Assembly: GCF_008691045.1 (NCBI RefSeq)
Contig: NZ_VMSO01000001.1
Location: forward strand, 326,714-390,713
Origin: Mediterraneibacter catenae
GTDB taxonomy: Bacteria; Bacillota; Clostridia; Lachnospirales; Lachnospiraceae
Length of the DNA stretch: 64,000 bases
Direction: 5' to 3'
Shown here: positions 8,944 through 18,160 of the stretch, in pieces
How positions within the stretch are numbered: the first letter of the stretch is position 1
How the letters are laid out: each line of letters starts with the position of its first letter
The notes under the pieces: model-generated
Told to the model about the DNA's origin: nothing
What the model saw: the letters and a program-made list of their open reading frames with translations, nothing else
Databases searched by the model: none
Program-made: the position numbers and the translations under genes

Positions 8944-9022
8944 AAGGAAAGCAGACGCCGGTACATTAGAAAGATGACAGCTGTGACGGTGTTGTACATA
9001 TTTCAGGGGAGTATGGGAATCT

Positions 9023-10018
9023 ATGGCAAAGAGCAGCAATCAGAAAGCGAAAATTTTATATCTGATGGAACTGTTCATGCGGGAGACAGATGAGGAGCAT
9101 CCGGTTTCCCGGAAAGTCCTGGAAGAGAAGCTGGCGGCTCAGGGAATCCGTGCAGAGCGGAAGAGCCTTTACAATGACATTGAGACTCTGAAAAATTTTG
9201 GTATGGATATCGCTTATCGTAAAGAACATCCGGAGGGATATTATCTTGCGGAGAGGGAATTCGAGATGCCGGAGCTGAAGCTTCTTGTGGATGCCGTCCA
9301 GTCCTCAAGATTTATCACTCAGAAGAAATCCGATACGCTGATTCGAAAAATCGAAAAGCTGACCAGCCGGTACGAAGCGCGTGCACTGCAGCGGCAGGTG
9401 GTCGTGGCCGATCGCATCAAGGCGATGAATGAAAGCATTTATTATAATGTAGATAAACTTCATACGGCAATCGCGCTGAACAGACAGATTGTCTTCAGGT
9501 ATTTTGAATGGACAGTTTCCAAAGAAATACGTCTTAGGAGAGACGGCGGAAATTATCATGTGAGCCCGTGGGCGCTGACCTGGGACAATGAGAATTACTA
9601 CCTCATCGGTTATGATACAGATGCAGATATCATTAAACATTTCCGGGTGGACAAGATGCTGAATATCGAGCTGACCGGGCAGGAAAGAGACGGGCGTGAT
9701 GAGTTTTCCAGATTCGATCTTGCACGGTACACGAAACGGACATTTGGAATGTTCGGCGGAAATGAAGAAACAGTCCGGATCAGATTCCATAACAGGTTTG
9801 TAGGAGTTGTGATAGACCGTTTTGGGAAGGACGTACCTCTGCGCACGGATGGGAGAGATTACTTTGTGGCCCGCGTGGAGGTGGCCGTCAGTGAACAGTT
9901 CTTTGGATGGATAACCGGACTGGGAAGGGATGTGCAGATAATCTCACCGAAGTCTGTTGTGGAGGAGTACAGAAGTCTGCTGGAAGACCTGGGGAAAATA
10001 TATGAAAAAAATAATTAA
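9023..10018 (+). CDS. WYL-domain transcriptional regulator
   Basis: 331 residues. The N-terminal winged helix (VSRKVLEEKLAAQGI, RKSLYNDIETLKNFG) is of the DeoR-like HTH_11 type. The central WYL domain carries HVSPWALTWDNENYYLIGYD and a C-terminal WCX-type extension ends at SVVEEYRSLLEDLGKIYE. WYL proteins bind nucleic-acid or nucleotide ligands and control varied targets, including phage defence and DNA damage genes. Here it sits upstream of a membrane protein gene (20-nt gap) and next to a structured RNA candidate. Targets cannot be assigned. Confidence 0.9.
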   Translation: MAKSSNQKAKILYLMELFMRETDEEHPVSRKVLEEKLAAQGIRAERKSLYNDIETLKNFGMDIAYRKEHPEGYYLAEREFEMPELKLLVDAVQSSRFITQKKSDTLIRKIEKLTSRYEARALQRQVVVADRIKAMNESIYYNVDKLHTAIALNRQIVFRYFEWTVSKEIRLRRDGGNYHVSPWALTWDNENYYLIGYDTDADIIKHFRVDKMLNIELTGQERDGRDEFSRFDLARYTKRTFGMFGGNEETVRIRFHNRFVGVVIDRFGKDVPLRTDGRDYFVARVEVAVSEQFFGWITGLGRDVQIISPKSVVEEYRSLLEDLGKIYEKNN

Positions 10019-10037
10019 GGGGTAAAGGTGTAGTTAT

Positions 10038-10889
10038 ATGAATGTAAATGAAATTTTTGACGTGATACGTAACTTTGATCTGAGTGGTATAATTCGGGAA
10101 TTGGGGGCAGAAGAGCATGTGCTGACGCAGCCGGAAATGATAGGCCTTGCAGCTGCCGCGGCGACCGGACTTCTGCTCTGCCTTCTCGGCCTGAAGATCG
10201 TGCGTGTATGGGCGGCTCTTACCGGTCTGATCCTCGGTTTTGCCGGCGGACTGACAGCGGGCGGGATGCTCGGGCTGAACGAGACGGGAATGCTGATTGC
10301 CGGAGGTGTGCTGGGAATTATACTTGCAGTACTTGGAGCTGTTCTTTACCGTGTGGGTGTATTTCTGACGGTGTTTGCTTCGGCAGCCGGCGTCAGTGTA
10401 TATCTGATCGCTCCGCAGGATTGGATATGGTCGCTGGTTTGTGTCGCGATTGCCCTTGCAGCCGCAATCCTCGCGATACGGTTTGTGGCTGTGCTCACAA
10501 TTATTGTAACTTCAGTGGGCGGAGCGGCAGCGGCGGGAACTGCCATCTATTATTTGCTCCCGGTAACAGGAAGCCTGATACATATCGCACTTTGCGTAGT
10601 CATCTGCGTTATCGGTATCCTTGTACAGCTGCTCCTTGAGTCAAAAAAACAGAAAAAAAGAAGCCTTAAAAAAGCGGCGCAGATCAGAGAAGAAAAATCC
10701 ACAGCGAATGAGGTCGAAAAAGCCCGTGCCATGATGGAGAATCTGGACAAAATGTCGGAGGATAACGACGAGGAGCCTGCTGAAGAGGCAGAGGAAGATG
10801 AATATCTGGACGAAGAGCCGGAAGAAGATTTTGAAGATGATGATATGATTATAATAGATTTGGATGACGAGGAAGAATCCAAAAAGTAA
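10038..10889 (+). CDS. Multi-TM protein with acidic cytoplasmic tail (DUF4203/TMEM198-like)
   Basis: 283 residues. Residues ~34-200 form about seven hydrophobic helices rich in Gly and Ala (for example LAAAAATGLLLCLLGLKIVR). The pattern resembles the TMEM198/DUF4203 group. The C-terminal ~80 residues are a basic stretch (ESKKQKKRSLKK) followed by a run of Glu and Asp (DEEPEEDFEDDD). It starts 20 nt after the WYL regulator and is probably co-transcribed. Function unknown. Confidence 0.75.
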   Translation: MNVNEIFDVIRNFDLSGIIRELGAEEHVLTQPEMIGLAAAAATGLLLCLLGLKIVRVWAALTGLILGFAGGLTAGGMLGLNETGMLIAGGVLGIILAVLGAVLYRVGVFLTVFASAAGVSVYLIAPQDWIWSLVCVAIALAAAILAIRFVAVLTIIVTSVGGAAAAGTAIYYLLPVTGSLIHIALCVVICVIGILVQLLLESKKQKKRSLKKAAQIREEKSTANEVEKARAMMENLDKMSEDNDEEPAEEAEEDEYLDEEPEEDFEDDDMIIIDLDDEEESKK

Positions 10890-10929
10890 ATGTTTAAAGA
10901 AGGAAAAGATAGGTAAAGTCCGTTTTATG

Positions 10930-11000
10930 ACACACCTGACCTGTTAAGATAGACCTGTCAAAACGAAATAAGAGGTAAATCTTATCAGAGAAAGGTGTGT
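10930..11000 (+). promoter_or_regulatory. Stem-loop that covers the ribosome site of a small ORF
   Basis: ACACACCT (10930-10937) pairs with AGGTGTGT (10993-11000), and TAAGAT/ATCTTA nests inside. The right arm contains the AAAGG ribosome site of the ORF at 11005 and is followed by TTTTTA. It could act as a terminator for the upstream gene, as a translational lock, or both. Confidence 0.45.
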
Positions 11001-11004
11001 TTTT

Positions 11005-11178
11005 ATGTATAGCAGAAAATCTGTTTTTAAGGGAATTGCAGCGGTTATGGGAATCATTATACTGATTATAGTGGCTGTGCTGTACTGTTTTACGGAGATT
11101 TCGGTTCCGGTGCCGGTATATGCGGCGGTGTGGTTCGGGTGTCTGGCAGCGATGCTTGCAGGAACATCCCGGAAGTAG
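11005..11178 (+). CDS. Small membrane protein, 57 residues, unknown
   Basis: ATG 11005 follows an AGAAAGG site by about 10 nt. The product begins MYSRKSVFKGIAAVMG, has one hydrophobic helix (residues ~10-28), a short PVPVY turn and a second helix, and ends in TSRK. That is the layout of a two-helix hairpin membrane peptide. No family was recognised. It lies between the DUF4203-like gene and the PHP gene. Confidence 0.5.
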   Translation: MYSRKSVFKGIAAVMGIIILIIVAVLYCFTEISVPVPVYAAVWFGCLAAMLAGTSRK

Positions 11179-11201
11179 CTTTTGAGTATCAATGTTCAAT
11201 T

Positions 11202-11238
11202 CAGCACGCGCCGTTCGCAAAACTGTACTGACGTGCTG
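11202..11238. other. Inverted repeat before PHP gene
   Basis: CAGCACG (11202-11208) and CGTGCTG (11232-11238) can pair with a 23-nt loop. No T-run follows. Role unclear. Confidence 0.3.
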
Positions 11239-11278
11239 TCTGCGGCTTAACTGTTTCTGAAAAGTCCGTGTTCTCATA

Positions 11279-11308
11279 TTGTCACCGGTCTGTTGTTTGA
11301 TGTATAAT
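11279..11308 (+). promoter_or_regulatory. Promoter of PHP-domain gene
   Basis: TTGTCA (11279-11284), an 18-nt spacer and TATAAT (11303-11308). Confidence 0.55.
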
Positions 11309-11361
11309 TAGTTTATAATAACTGCATCATAAAGAGAGCAGAATAAAAAGGGGGCTTGTGT

Positions 11362-12177
11362 ATGAAGATAGATATGCACTGCCACGTAAAAGAGGGCTCT
11401 ATCGACAGTAAGGTCGGAGTGGAAGAATACATTACAATATTAAAGCAGCACGGATTTCAGGGAATGGTCATTACCGATCATGATACGTATAATGGATATC
11501 GCTACTGGAAAGAGCATATCAAGGGTAAAAAACATACAGATTTTGTGGTGCTTAAAGGAATCGAGTATGACACCCGTGACGCGGGACACATCCTTGTTAT
11601 TATGCCGGAGGGAGTAAAGATGAGGCTTCTTGAGATGAGAGGGATGCCTTTGGCGCTCCTGATTGACCTGGTGCACAGGAACGGCGGTGTGCTTGGACCT
11701 GCACATCCGTGTGGCGAGAAATATATGAGCTTTACAAATGCAAGGAGATATTATTTGTCACCGGAAATTGCCAAAAGATTCGATTTTGTGGAGGCGTTTA
11801 ACAGTTGTGAACCGGTTGAGTCCAATGCCGGTGCGGAGAAACTGGCGAAGAAATACGGGAAGGTCACGACGGGCGGAAGCGATGCGCATAAACCGGACTG
11901 CGTGGGGACAGGCTATACGATCCTGCCTGAGCCGGTGACATGCGAGACGGAACTGATTTCGCTGATCCACAAGAAGACCGCGTTTAAGGCCGGAGGCACG
12001 CTCTACGGGAAGACGACAAAAGAAAAGATTGGAAAGATCAACAAACTGCTCGTGTATTCGTTCTGGGTATATAATAAGAGCGGCGAGCTGCTTAAGCGCC
12101 GGGGTAGAAACAAGAAGATGGAAGAAGAGCATCCGTTTGACCCGATCGATCCCATCGAACTGTATTATCATTCGTAG
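11362..12177 (+). CDS. PHP-domain metal-dependent phosphoesterase
   Basis: About 271 residues from ATG 11362, which is 7 nt after a strong AAAAAGGGGG stretch; a TTG at 11356 is possible but poorer. PHP metal-binding motifs are visible: DMHCHVKEGS at the N-terminus, GMVITDHDTYNGY, GAAHP-type sequence GPAHPCGEKY, and GGSDAHKPDCVGTGYT. The C-terminal ~70 residues are basic. Members of this group hydrolyse phosphate esters or nucleotides with a trinuclear metal centre. Substrate unknown. Monocistronic by its promoter and terminator. Confidence 0.88.
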   Translation: MKIDMHCHVKEGSIDSKVGVEEYITILKQHGFQGMVITDHDTYNGYRYWKEHIKGKKHTDFVVLKGIEYDTRDAGHILVIMPEGVKMRLLEMRGMPLALLIDLVHRNGGVLGPAHPCGEKYMSFTNARRYYLSPEIAKRFDFVEAFNSCEPVESNAGAEKLAKKYGKVTTGGSDAHKPDCVGTGYTILPEPVTCETELISLIHKKTAFKAGGTLYGKTTKEKIGKINKLLVYSFWVYNKSGELLKRRGRNKKMEEEHPFDPIDPIELYYHS

Positions 12178-12215
12178 CAGCCAGCCGAATAACAGCAGAT
12201 ATGCAGCCTGAAAAG

Positions 12216-12262
12216 AAAAAGCTGCCTGTCAGTTATCTTCGTAACTGATAGACAGCTTTTCC
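12216..12262. terminator. Bidirectional terminator between PHP gene and the PqqD-like pair
   Basis: AAAAAGCTG-CTGTCAGTTA and TAACTGATAGACAGCTTTT form a long hairpin around a TTCG loop. It has an A-run on the left and a T-run on the right, so it can stop transcription from both sides. The stop codon of the minus gene lies in the loop region. Confidence 0.8.
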
Positions 12263-12583
12263 GTTTTCATGCGTTTCTGTGATCATTTTCTGTTTTATCA
12301 TATATGGAAGGATCGAGTCGAGGAACTGTTTCGGATCCGTTACGGCAATCTGCTCCCTGCTGAAGGGCTGCTTTGCTGTCAGATTTTTTATGAAAGGCTC
12401 CAGTTCCTTTTCTGTCATGGCTCCGTTTTTCTTCAGCGCCTTTTTAACTTTTGATATACCTTTCGCGCTGAGCATATTGGAGAGATCCTGCTGCTGGCGT
12501 ATTGAGCGCCACAATCCCCACGCGTAGATGATCATCGTTGCAAGGGCGAAAAGGAGGACATAAGGAAGATATTCTAATATCAT
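12233..12583 (-). CDS. Membrane-anchored protein with winged-helix-like domain, unknown
   Basis: 116 residues. One N-terminal membrane helix (residues ~4-24, YLPYVLLFALATMIIYAWGLW) precedes a soluble part with helix-turn-helix-like spacing (KKNGAMTEKELEPFIKNL, then DSILPYMIKQKMITETHENGKAVYQL), resembling a winged helix. The start overlaps the stop of the PqqD-like gene by an ATGA, so the two are translationally coupled. No family recognised; function unknown. Confidence 0.65.
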   Translation of the reverse strand: MILEYLPYVLLFALATMIIYAWGLWRSIRQQQDLSNMLSAKGISKVKKALKKNGAMTEKELEPFIKNLTAKQPFSREQIAVTDPKQFLDSILPYMIKQKMITETHENGKAVYQLRR

Positions 12584-12933
12584 TTTACTTTCTCTCCTTT
12601 CCAGCGGATCAGACGGTTGTCATGGAGGATCTCAAGGAATTTGATCAGCCTTGACAGTGACTTTTCCATCTTAGGGAAACGGGCGTCAAGCTCTTTGGAG
12701 AGCTGGTGCACGTCTTTCATATCATCGATGGCGAGCCATACGAAACTGCCGTAGTCGTCCAGCTTCACATCGCTCACGCGGGGACGGTGGAAAAACTTCT
12801 GGGCGATCCTGTGGTAGAATCCTTTCCATTCAATATAGACAGTGACCCTGCCGTTTTCATCAGTTCCGTATTCAATCTCCGGATTCTTTACCGGGATGTA
12901 GTCCAGATAATTGTTATCTTTCTTTTTCTTCAT
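12580..12933 (-). CDS. PqqD-family protein
   Basis: 117 residues. The core (YIPVKNPEIEYGTDENGRVTVYI, FFHRPRVSDVKLDDYGSFVW, LDARFPKMEKSLSRLIKFLEILHDNRLI) matches the PqqD/RiPP-recognition-element winged-helix fold. Such domains usually bind a peptide precursor for a radical SAM enzyme. No radical SAM enzyme or precursor is present within several kb, so its role here is probably different. The neighbours are a coupled membrane/winged-helix protein and an OPT peptide transporter upstream on the same strand. Confidence 0.75.
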   Translation of the reverse strand: MKKKKDNNYLDYIPVKNPEIEYGTDENGRVTVYIEWKGFYHRIAQKFFHRPRVSDVKLDDYGSFVWLAIDDMKDVHQLSKELDARFPKMEKSLSRLIKFLEILHDNRLIRWKGEKVK

Positions 12934-13037
12934 TACAGAGATTTCCTTTTTATCTAATAAATATTATGTCCGTCTGCGCCGGAGGCTGTCCGGCTGCGGA
13001 GCTGGCCCATTAGTGAATCATAACATAACACAGAAAG

Positions 13038-13068
13038 AAACAGCCTGCAAGAGGCAGGCTGTTTTTCT
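13038..13068. terminator. Terminator of OPT transporter gene
   Basis: AAACAGCCTGC (13038-13048) pairs with GCAGGCTGTTT (13054-13064). Each strand has a T-rich tail. It separates the OPT gene from the PqqD-like gene. Confidence 0.85.
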
Positions 13069-13073
13069 TATAT

Positions 13074-14981
13074 TTATTTTTCCTTCTTCATACAGCGTGT
13101 GTACAGGAAGTACAGAAGCAGGATGAAGACGATCAGGCTTACAAACTGCGGAGTAGTGAAATTAAATCTCGCACTCAGATTGATTACGGAATCCACTTTC
13201 AAAACTGCAAGTACTGCAAGCACAATACCGATGATACCTTCTCCGGCGATCAGACCGGAAGTGAAGAGTACGCCTCTGTCTGCGCGTGCTTTCTTCTCTT
13301 CGTCTGTTCCTTTGATCTTCTCAACGATGAAGCGGACAGCACCGCCGGCCATGATACCCGCACTTAAGCTGAATGGCAGGTACATACCTACTGCAAACGG
13401 CATAACCGGAACTTTCAGGATCTCTGCCACGATAGCGATGAACACTCCGATGAAGATCAGAGCCCACGGAAGTTCAGCATTCATGATACCTTCAACGAGC
13501 ATCTTCATCATAGTCGCCTGAGCTGCAGGAAGTTCCTCTGTACCATAGTGCCATGCTTCGTTCAGCAGGTAGAGAACACCGCCGATTGCTGCAGCTGATA
13601 CAACGACACCGATCATTTCACCAATCTGCTGTTTCTTCGGAGTAGCTCCGACAATGAAACCGGTCTTAAGATCCTGTGACGTATCTCCGGCGATTGCCGC
13701 GATGATACAGATAACACCGCCAATTGCGATTGCTCCGACCATACCTGTTGTTCCTGTTGTTCCTGTAACTTTCAGGAGCAGTGTGGCAATGATCAGTGTA
13801 GCAATAGCCATACCGGATACCGGGTTGTTGGATGAACCGATCAGTCCGACCATACGTGAGGATACGGATGCAAAGAAGAATCCGAAGATCACGATGATCA
13901 GGGAACCTACCGGATTAACCGGGAATGTCGGGATGATCCAGATCAGGAGCACGATCGCCAGAATGATCACAAGGAGGATCGGCATCGGCAGATCCTGCTG
14001 TGTACGCAGTGCGTTTTTCTGTGCGTGCTTCTTGCTCATGCTCGCCATTGCCTGCTTGAATGTGCGGACGATCAGCGGGAATGTCTTGATCAGGCTGATG
14101 ATACCGCCGGCTGCAACGGCTCCGGCACCGATATATTTAATGTAGTTAGACCACAGAAGGGACGGACCGCCGCCTTCCATTGTAAGCATCTCATTAATAG
14201 ACACTTCTCCGGGGAAGATTGTTGCATCTCCGCCGAACAGTGCGATCGCCGGCATGAGAACGAACCAGCTTAATGTACCGCCGGCCAGCATATAGCTGGA
14301 GATCTTCGGTCCGCAGATAAATCCGACGCCTGCAAGTGACGGGAGTACCTGGATACCGATCTGGGATCCTGCATAGCTTTTGAATGCATATCCAATCTCA
14401 CTCGGGAAGAGCTTCAGACCGTCTGCGATAAATTTGTAAAGTGCAGCAACTCCAAGTCCTGTGAATACAGAACCAGCCTTGCTGCCGCCTTCCTCACCTG
14501 CAAGAAGAACTTCTGCACAGGCAGTTCCTTCCGGGAACGGAAGTGTTCCGTGTTCCTCTACAATAAGAGCCTGGCGGAGCGGCACCATAAAGCAGACTCC
14601 GAGAAGACCGCCAAACAGTGCGATGAAGAAGATAGTGATAACGCTCGGGTAATCAATCTTTCCTTCCTCTGCCCAGAGGAAAAGTGCAGGCAGTGTGAAG
14701 ATCGCGCCTGCTGCAAGAGACTCACCGGCAGAACCGATTGTCTGTACGAGGTTGTTCTCAAGGATGGAATCCCTGCGAAGGATCACACGGATGATTCCCA
14801 TAGAGATAACTGCCGCCGGAATAGAAGCGGAGATTGTCATACCAACGAGAAGACCGATGTATGCATTCGCTGCGCCGAATACAACTGCAAGGATGATACC
14901 GATGAGAACAGAGGTTACCGTAAATTCCGGGACGATCTTGTCCGCAGGGATATACGGCTTGAACTCATTTTTGTTGTCCAT
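13074..14981 (-). CDS. OPT-family oligopeptide transporter
   Basis: 635 residues with about 14-16 membrane helices, the usual size for bacterial OPT (YSL/OPT) permeases. Family features include the N-terminal VTSVLIGIILAVVFGAANAYIGL, the PFPEGTACAEVL segment and the C-terminal GVLFTSGLIAGEGIIGI. It imports peptides or metal-chelate compounds driven by the proton gradient. The start is ATG 14981 with GAAAGG upstream. It has its own terminator, so it is probably monocistronic. Confidence 0.93.
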   Translation of the reverse strand: MDNKNEFKPYIPADKIVPEFTVTSVLIGIILAVVFGAANAYIGLLVGMTISASIPAAVISMGIIRVILRRDSILENNLVQTIGSAGESLAAGAIFTLPALFLWAEEGKIDYPSVITIFFIALFGGLLGVCFMVPLRQALIVEEHGTLPFPEGTACAEVLLAGEEGGSKAGSVFTGLGVAALYKFIADGLKLFPSEIGYAFKSYAGSQIGIQVLPSLAGVGFICGPKISSYMLAGGTLSWFVLMPAIALFGGDATIFPGEVSINEMLTMEGGGPSLLWSNYIKYIGAGAVAAGGIISLIKTFPLIVRTFKQAMASMSKKHAQKNALRTQQDLPMPILLVIILAIVLLIWIIPTFPVNPVGSLIIVIFGFFFASVSSRMVGLIGSSNNPVSGMAIATLIIATLLLKVTGTTGTTGMVGAIAIGGVICIIAAIAGDTSQDLKTGFIVGATPKKQQIGEMIGVVVSAAAIGGVLYLLNEAWHYGTEELPAAQATMMKMLVEGIMNAELPWALIFIGVFIAIVAEILKVPVMPFAVGMYLPFSLSAGIMAGGAVRFIVEKIKGTDEEKKARADRGVLFTSGLIAGEGIIGIVLAVLAVLKVDSVINLSARFNFTTPQFVSLIVFILLLYFLYTRCMKKEK

Positions 14982-15333
14982 GTTACATACATTCCTTTCT
15001 TTTGTTTTTTAACGACTTCTTAACGCAGTCTTGACCATTATATCACTTGACCATGCTAAAGGGAAGAAGAAATTTCATACAATTTTTATATATTATCCAT
15101 AATTATTTTGACATTATGAAATATACGTATGCTTTATACAGTATCCTATATCGGGAAATTGAGTGCAAAATGAATGAACAAAATAGTAAAGCTTCAAAAA
15201 ACAGACAATACATAACAAAAAATCGAAGAAAACAAGCAAAAAAATGCAAGAAAGCATTGACGAACCGTCATTAATCGGATACAATACCATTCAGTGACTA
15301 AAAATAATGAAGAGAAAGTGGAGGAGTCCTGCA
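14982..15333. other. OPT/aminotransferase intergenic region
   Basis: A 350-bp AT-rich divergent region. On the minus strand a TATAAT lies near 15040 for OPT. On the plus strand there is the aminotransferase promoter at 15257-15285. A short frame at 15047-15274 has no ribosome site and a composition unlike coding sequence; I do not call it a gene. Confidence 0.5.
15257..15285 (+). promoter_or_regulatory. Promoter of aspartate aminotransferase gene
   Basis: TTGACG (15257-15262), a 17-nt spacer and TACAAT (15280-15285), about 48 nt before the chosen start. Confidence 0.7.
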
Positions 15334-16620
15334 ATGACTGCGTACAAAGATTTGAGTAGAGATGAGTTATTGGAACTGAAGAGTGGGCTGGAGGCCCGTT
15401 TTACAGAGATCAAGGCCAAGGGCCTGAAACTGGATATGTCCCGCGGAAAGCCGTCCGCAGAACAGCTCAACCTGTCCATGGAGATGATGGATGTATTGAA
15501 CAGCGGTGCCAACCTGACCTGTGAGGACGGAGTTGACTGCAGGAACTACGGCGGGCTGGACGGAATCGCCGAGGCAAAACAGCTTCTTGCGGATATGATG
15601 GAAGTGCCGAAAGATAATGTAATCATCTTCGGAAATTCCAGTCTGAACGTTATGTATGATACAGTTGCAAGAGCAATGACACACGGAGTACTCGGAAGCA
15701 CACCGTGGTGCAAGCTCGACAAAGTAAAATTCCTCTGCCCGGTACCGGGATATGACAGACACTTTGGTATTACAGAGCACTTCGGAATCGAGATGATCAA
15801 CATCCCGATGACGCCTACGGGACCGGATATGGATCTGGTAGAGAAATATGTAAATGAGGATCCGGCAGTAAAAGGTATCTGGTGCGTGCCGAAATATTCC
15901 AATCCTCAGGGAATCACATACTCTGACGAGACAGTATTCCGCTTTGCGAATCTGAAGCCGGCGGCAGAAGACTTCAGAATCTACTGGGATAATGCATACT
16001 GCGTACATCATCTGTATGAAGATAAGCAGGATTACCTTATCGAGATCCTGACAGAGTGTAAGAAAGCCGGCAATCCGGATATGGTTTACAAGTTCTCCTC
16101 TACATCCAAGATCAGCTTCCCGGGATCAGGTATTGCGGCTCTTGCAGCATCAGATGCAAACTTAAAAGAGATACGCAGCATGATGCAGGTACAGACAATC
16201 GGACACGACAAGGTGAATCAGCTGCGCCATGTACGTTTCTTCAAAGATGTACACGGAATCGTAGAGCACATGAAAAAACACGCAGATATTCTCAGACCGA
16301 AGTTCGAGGCCGTTATCGATATCTTCGAGAAAGAACTCGGAGGGCTGGAGATCGGTTCATGGACAAAACCGCTGGGAGGATATTTTATTTCCTTTGACTC
16401 CATGGACGGCTGCGCGAAAGCAATCGTTGCAAAAGCGAAAGAGGCAGGGGTCGTACTCACAGGCGCCGGCGCTACTTTCCCGTATGGCAAAGATCCGCAC
16501 GACAGCAATATCCGTATTGCGCCGTCTTATCCGACGCCGGAAGAACTGTCTCTGGCGACAGATATCTTTGTACTGAGCGTAAAACTGGTCAGCATCGACA
16601 AACTGCTGGGTAACCTGTAA
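15334..16620 (+). CDS. Aspartate aminotransferase, type Ic (PF12897-like)
   Basis: 428 residues from ATG 15334, which follows GTGGAGGAG by 7 nt; the ATG at 15307 has no site. The PLP lysine lies in KFSSTSKISFPGSG. Other family segments are DMSRGKPSAEQLNLS near the N-terminus, NYGGLDGIAEAKQL, CPVPGYDRHFGI and WCVPKYSNPQGITYS. The enzyme moves the amino group between aspartate and 2-oxoglutarate. It has its own promoter and terminator. Confidence 0.93.
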   Translation: MTAYKDLSRDELLELKSGLEARFTEIKAKGLKLDMSRGKPSAEQLNLSMEMMDVLNSGANLTCEDGVDCRNYGGLDGIAEAKQLLADMMEVPKDNVIIFGNSSLNVMYDTVARAMTHGVLGSTPWCKLDKVKFLCPVPGYDRHFGITEHFGIEMINIPMTPTGPDMDLVEKYVNEDPAVKGIWCVPKYSNPQGITYSDETVFRFANLKPAAEDFRIYWDNAYCVHHLYEDKQDYLIEILTECKKAGNPDMVYKFSSTSKISFPGSGIAALAASDANLKEIRSMMQVQTIGHDKVNQLRHVRFFKDVHGIVEHMKKHADILRPKFEAVIDIFEKELGGLEIGSWTKPLGGYFISFDSMDGCAKAIVAKAKEAGVVLTGAGATFPYGKDPHDSNIRIAPSYPTPEELSLATDIFVLSVKLVSIDKLLGNL

Positions 16621-16633
16621 GAAACAACAGAAG

Positions 16634-16665
16634 GAAAGTCGGAATTGTTCCGGCTTTCTTTTTTT
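16634..16665 (+). terminator. Terminator after aspartate aminotransferase
   Basis: GAAAGTCGGAA (16634-16644) pairs with TTCCGGCTTTC (16648-16658), then seven T. Confidence 0.92.
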
Positions 16666-16789
16666 AGTGCGCTGTTCGTTTTCACACAACGGACAGACCT
16701 CTTTCATCATCTATTCACGGAAATAACATATGATTCAGCGAAACTGTTACCAGAAGATATATGAAAGGTAAATATGCGCTGAAATAAAT

Positions 16790-17686
16790 ATGAAAGAATC
16801 TATAAAAGTCAGGCTGAAACAATTACAGAGGATATCAGGACGTATTTTCAGATCAAGACTCCTTGTCCTCATGGGTGTTTTCTGCCTGACTTCTTCTATG
16901 CTTGTCTGCAGATGTTTTTATCTCCAGATTATAAAAGGAGAGGAGTATGCCGAAGAATACGAACTCCGGATCAAAAAGACAGAAGAGATCAAAGCAACCC
17001 GGGGGAATATTTACGACCGGAATGGAAATCTCCTAGCATACAATGAACTTGCCTATTCTATCACGATCGAAGATCCCACTTCCTCCGACAGCCCTGTATC
17101 TGAGCGGAATGAGACGATCAACGCAATACTTGAACAGGTTCTTGAGATCGTAGAGGAAAACGGGGACTCAGTGATCAATTCGTTCGGTATTACTCTGGAC
17201 TCTTCAGGAAACTATCAGTTCAGCCAGACAAATGAAACGCAGCGGCTCAGATTCGTGGCTGATGTGTACGGATATTCGTCGGCGGATGATCTGACAGATG
17301 AACAGAAAAATCAGACGGCAGATGATATTATCGAATATCTGTGTACGGATGAAATATATGGATACGGGCTGGATTATAACGGATCTGATCCGGGGTATAT
17401 CCTCGATATGGTCAATATGCGCTATGCCATGCATCTGAACAGCTACCAGAAATACATGTCTACAACTATTGCCACAGGAGTCAGCAGGGAAACGGCGGCA
17501 GCAGTCATGGAGAATAAGGATGTTCTTACAGGGGTGGACATTGCGGAGGATTCAGTCAGAAAATATACCGATTCAGAAGTTTTTTCTTCGATCATCGGAT
17601 ATACGGGACAGATTTCGGAGGAAGAGTACAGCGCCCTGAGCGATGAGGAGCAGGAGAACCGCTCCAGGAGCGGAGGACAGCAGTGA
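16790..17686 (+). pseudogene. Penicillin-binding protein, N-terminal fragment
   Basis: The first ~290 residues are a normal class B PBP start: one membrane anchor (LLVLMGVFCLTSSMLVCRCF), the ATRGNIYDRNGNLLAYN motif and the dimerisation (pedestal) domain up to IIGYTGQISEEEYSALSDEE. After ENRS the frame runs into SGGQQ and a stop. The transpeptidase catalytic motifs (SxxK, SxN, KTG) are absent. Homology resumes in another frame at about 17690, so roughly 90-100 codons plus the frame were lost here. It cannot make an active enzyme. Confidence 0.85.
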
Positions 17687-18160
17687 TATTATCATCCCCG
17701 TGGGGGATGCGTATTACTCAATGATCGGAAATTCTGTCATCGATTACACGGAATTCGGCGACGAGGATGCAGGTGAGGCAGAACAGGAAGTGTACGGCAT
17801 ATTTATGGAGAAGCGGGCGTCTGTCTGTGAGGATATCATGGAACAGCTCTCGGACAGTGATGCCGCGTCAGATGACAGCCTTACGGATGAGATGCAGGAT
17901 TATATGGACTATGTCTGTGATACTGTCCTGACAGAGAATACAGGGATACTGGACAGCGGCGCCGTTGACTACAGCGACGATACTTATACGGAATGGTCGC
18001 AGGGGAACATCAGTCTGTATGCTTATCTGAACTATGCCATATCCCGGAACTGGATCAATACAGTGAATCTTTCCGGCAGCTCTTACTCAAGTTCGGCAGA
18101 AATCTATCAGGCAATCCTGGATTATGTCGAAGAATACATCGAAAGCGACAGCGGACTGAC
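17687..18160 (+). pseudogene. Penicillin-binding protein, internal fragment
   Basis: The continuation in the +1-shifted frame reads DIIIPVGDAYYSMIGNSVID and onward to DYVEEYIESDSG. As far as I recall, Lachnospiraceae PBPs carry a long acidic insertion of this kind between the pedestal and the catalytic core. The piece is joined in frame to a histidine kinase tail at about 18160, before any catalytic motif appears. It is the second piece of the same broken gene. Confidence 0.75.

Noticed and set aside
10550..10882. Serine-rich minus-strand frame
   Set aside because: It is the antisense shadow of the Glu/Asp-rich tail of the membrane protein at 10038-10889.
13654..14145. Plus-strand frames inside the OPT gene
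   Set aside because: Antisense to a clear transporter gene with full family features; shadow frames.
12580..14981. RiPP biosynthesis cluster around the PqqD-like gene and peptide transporter
   Set aside because: No precursor peptide, radical SAM enzyme or protease is present, and a strong terminator separates the PqqD-like gene from the OPT gene.
15047..15274. 75-residue plus-strand frame in the OPT/aminotransferase gap
   Set aside because: No ribosome site, AT-rich random-like composition, and it overlaps the aminotransferase promoter.
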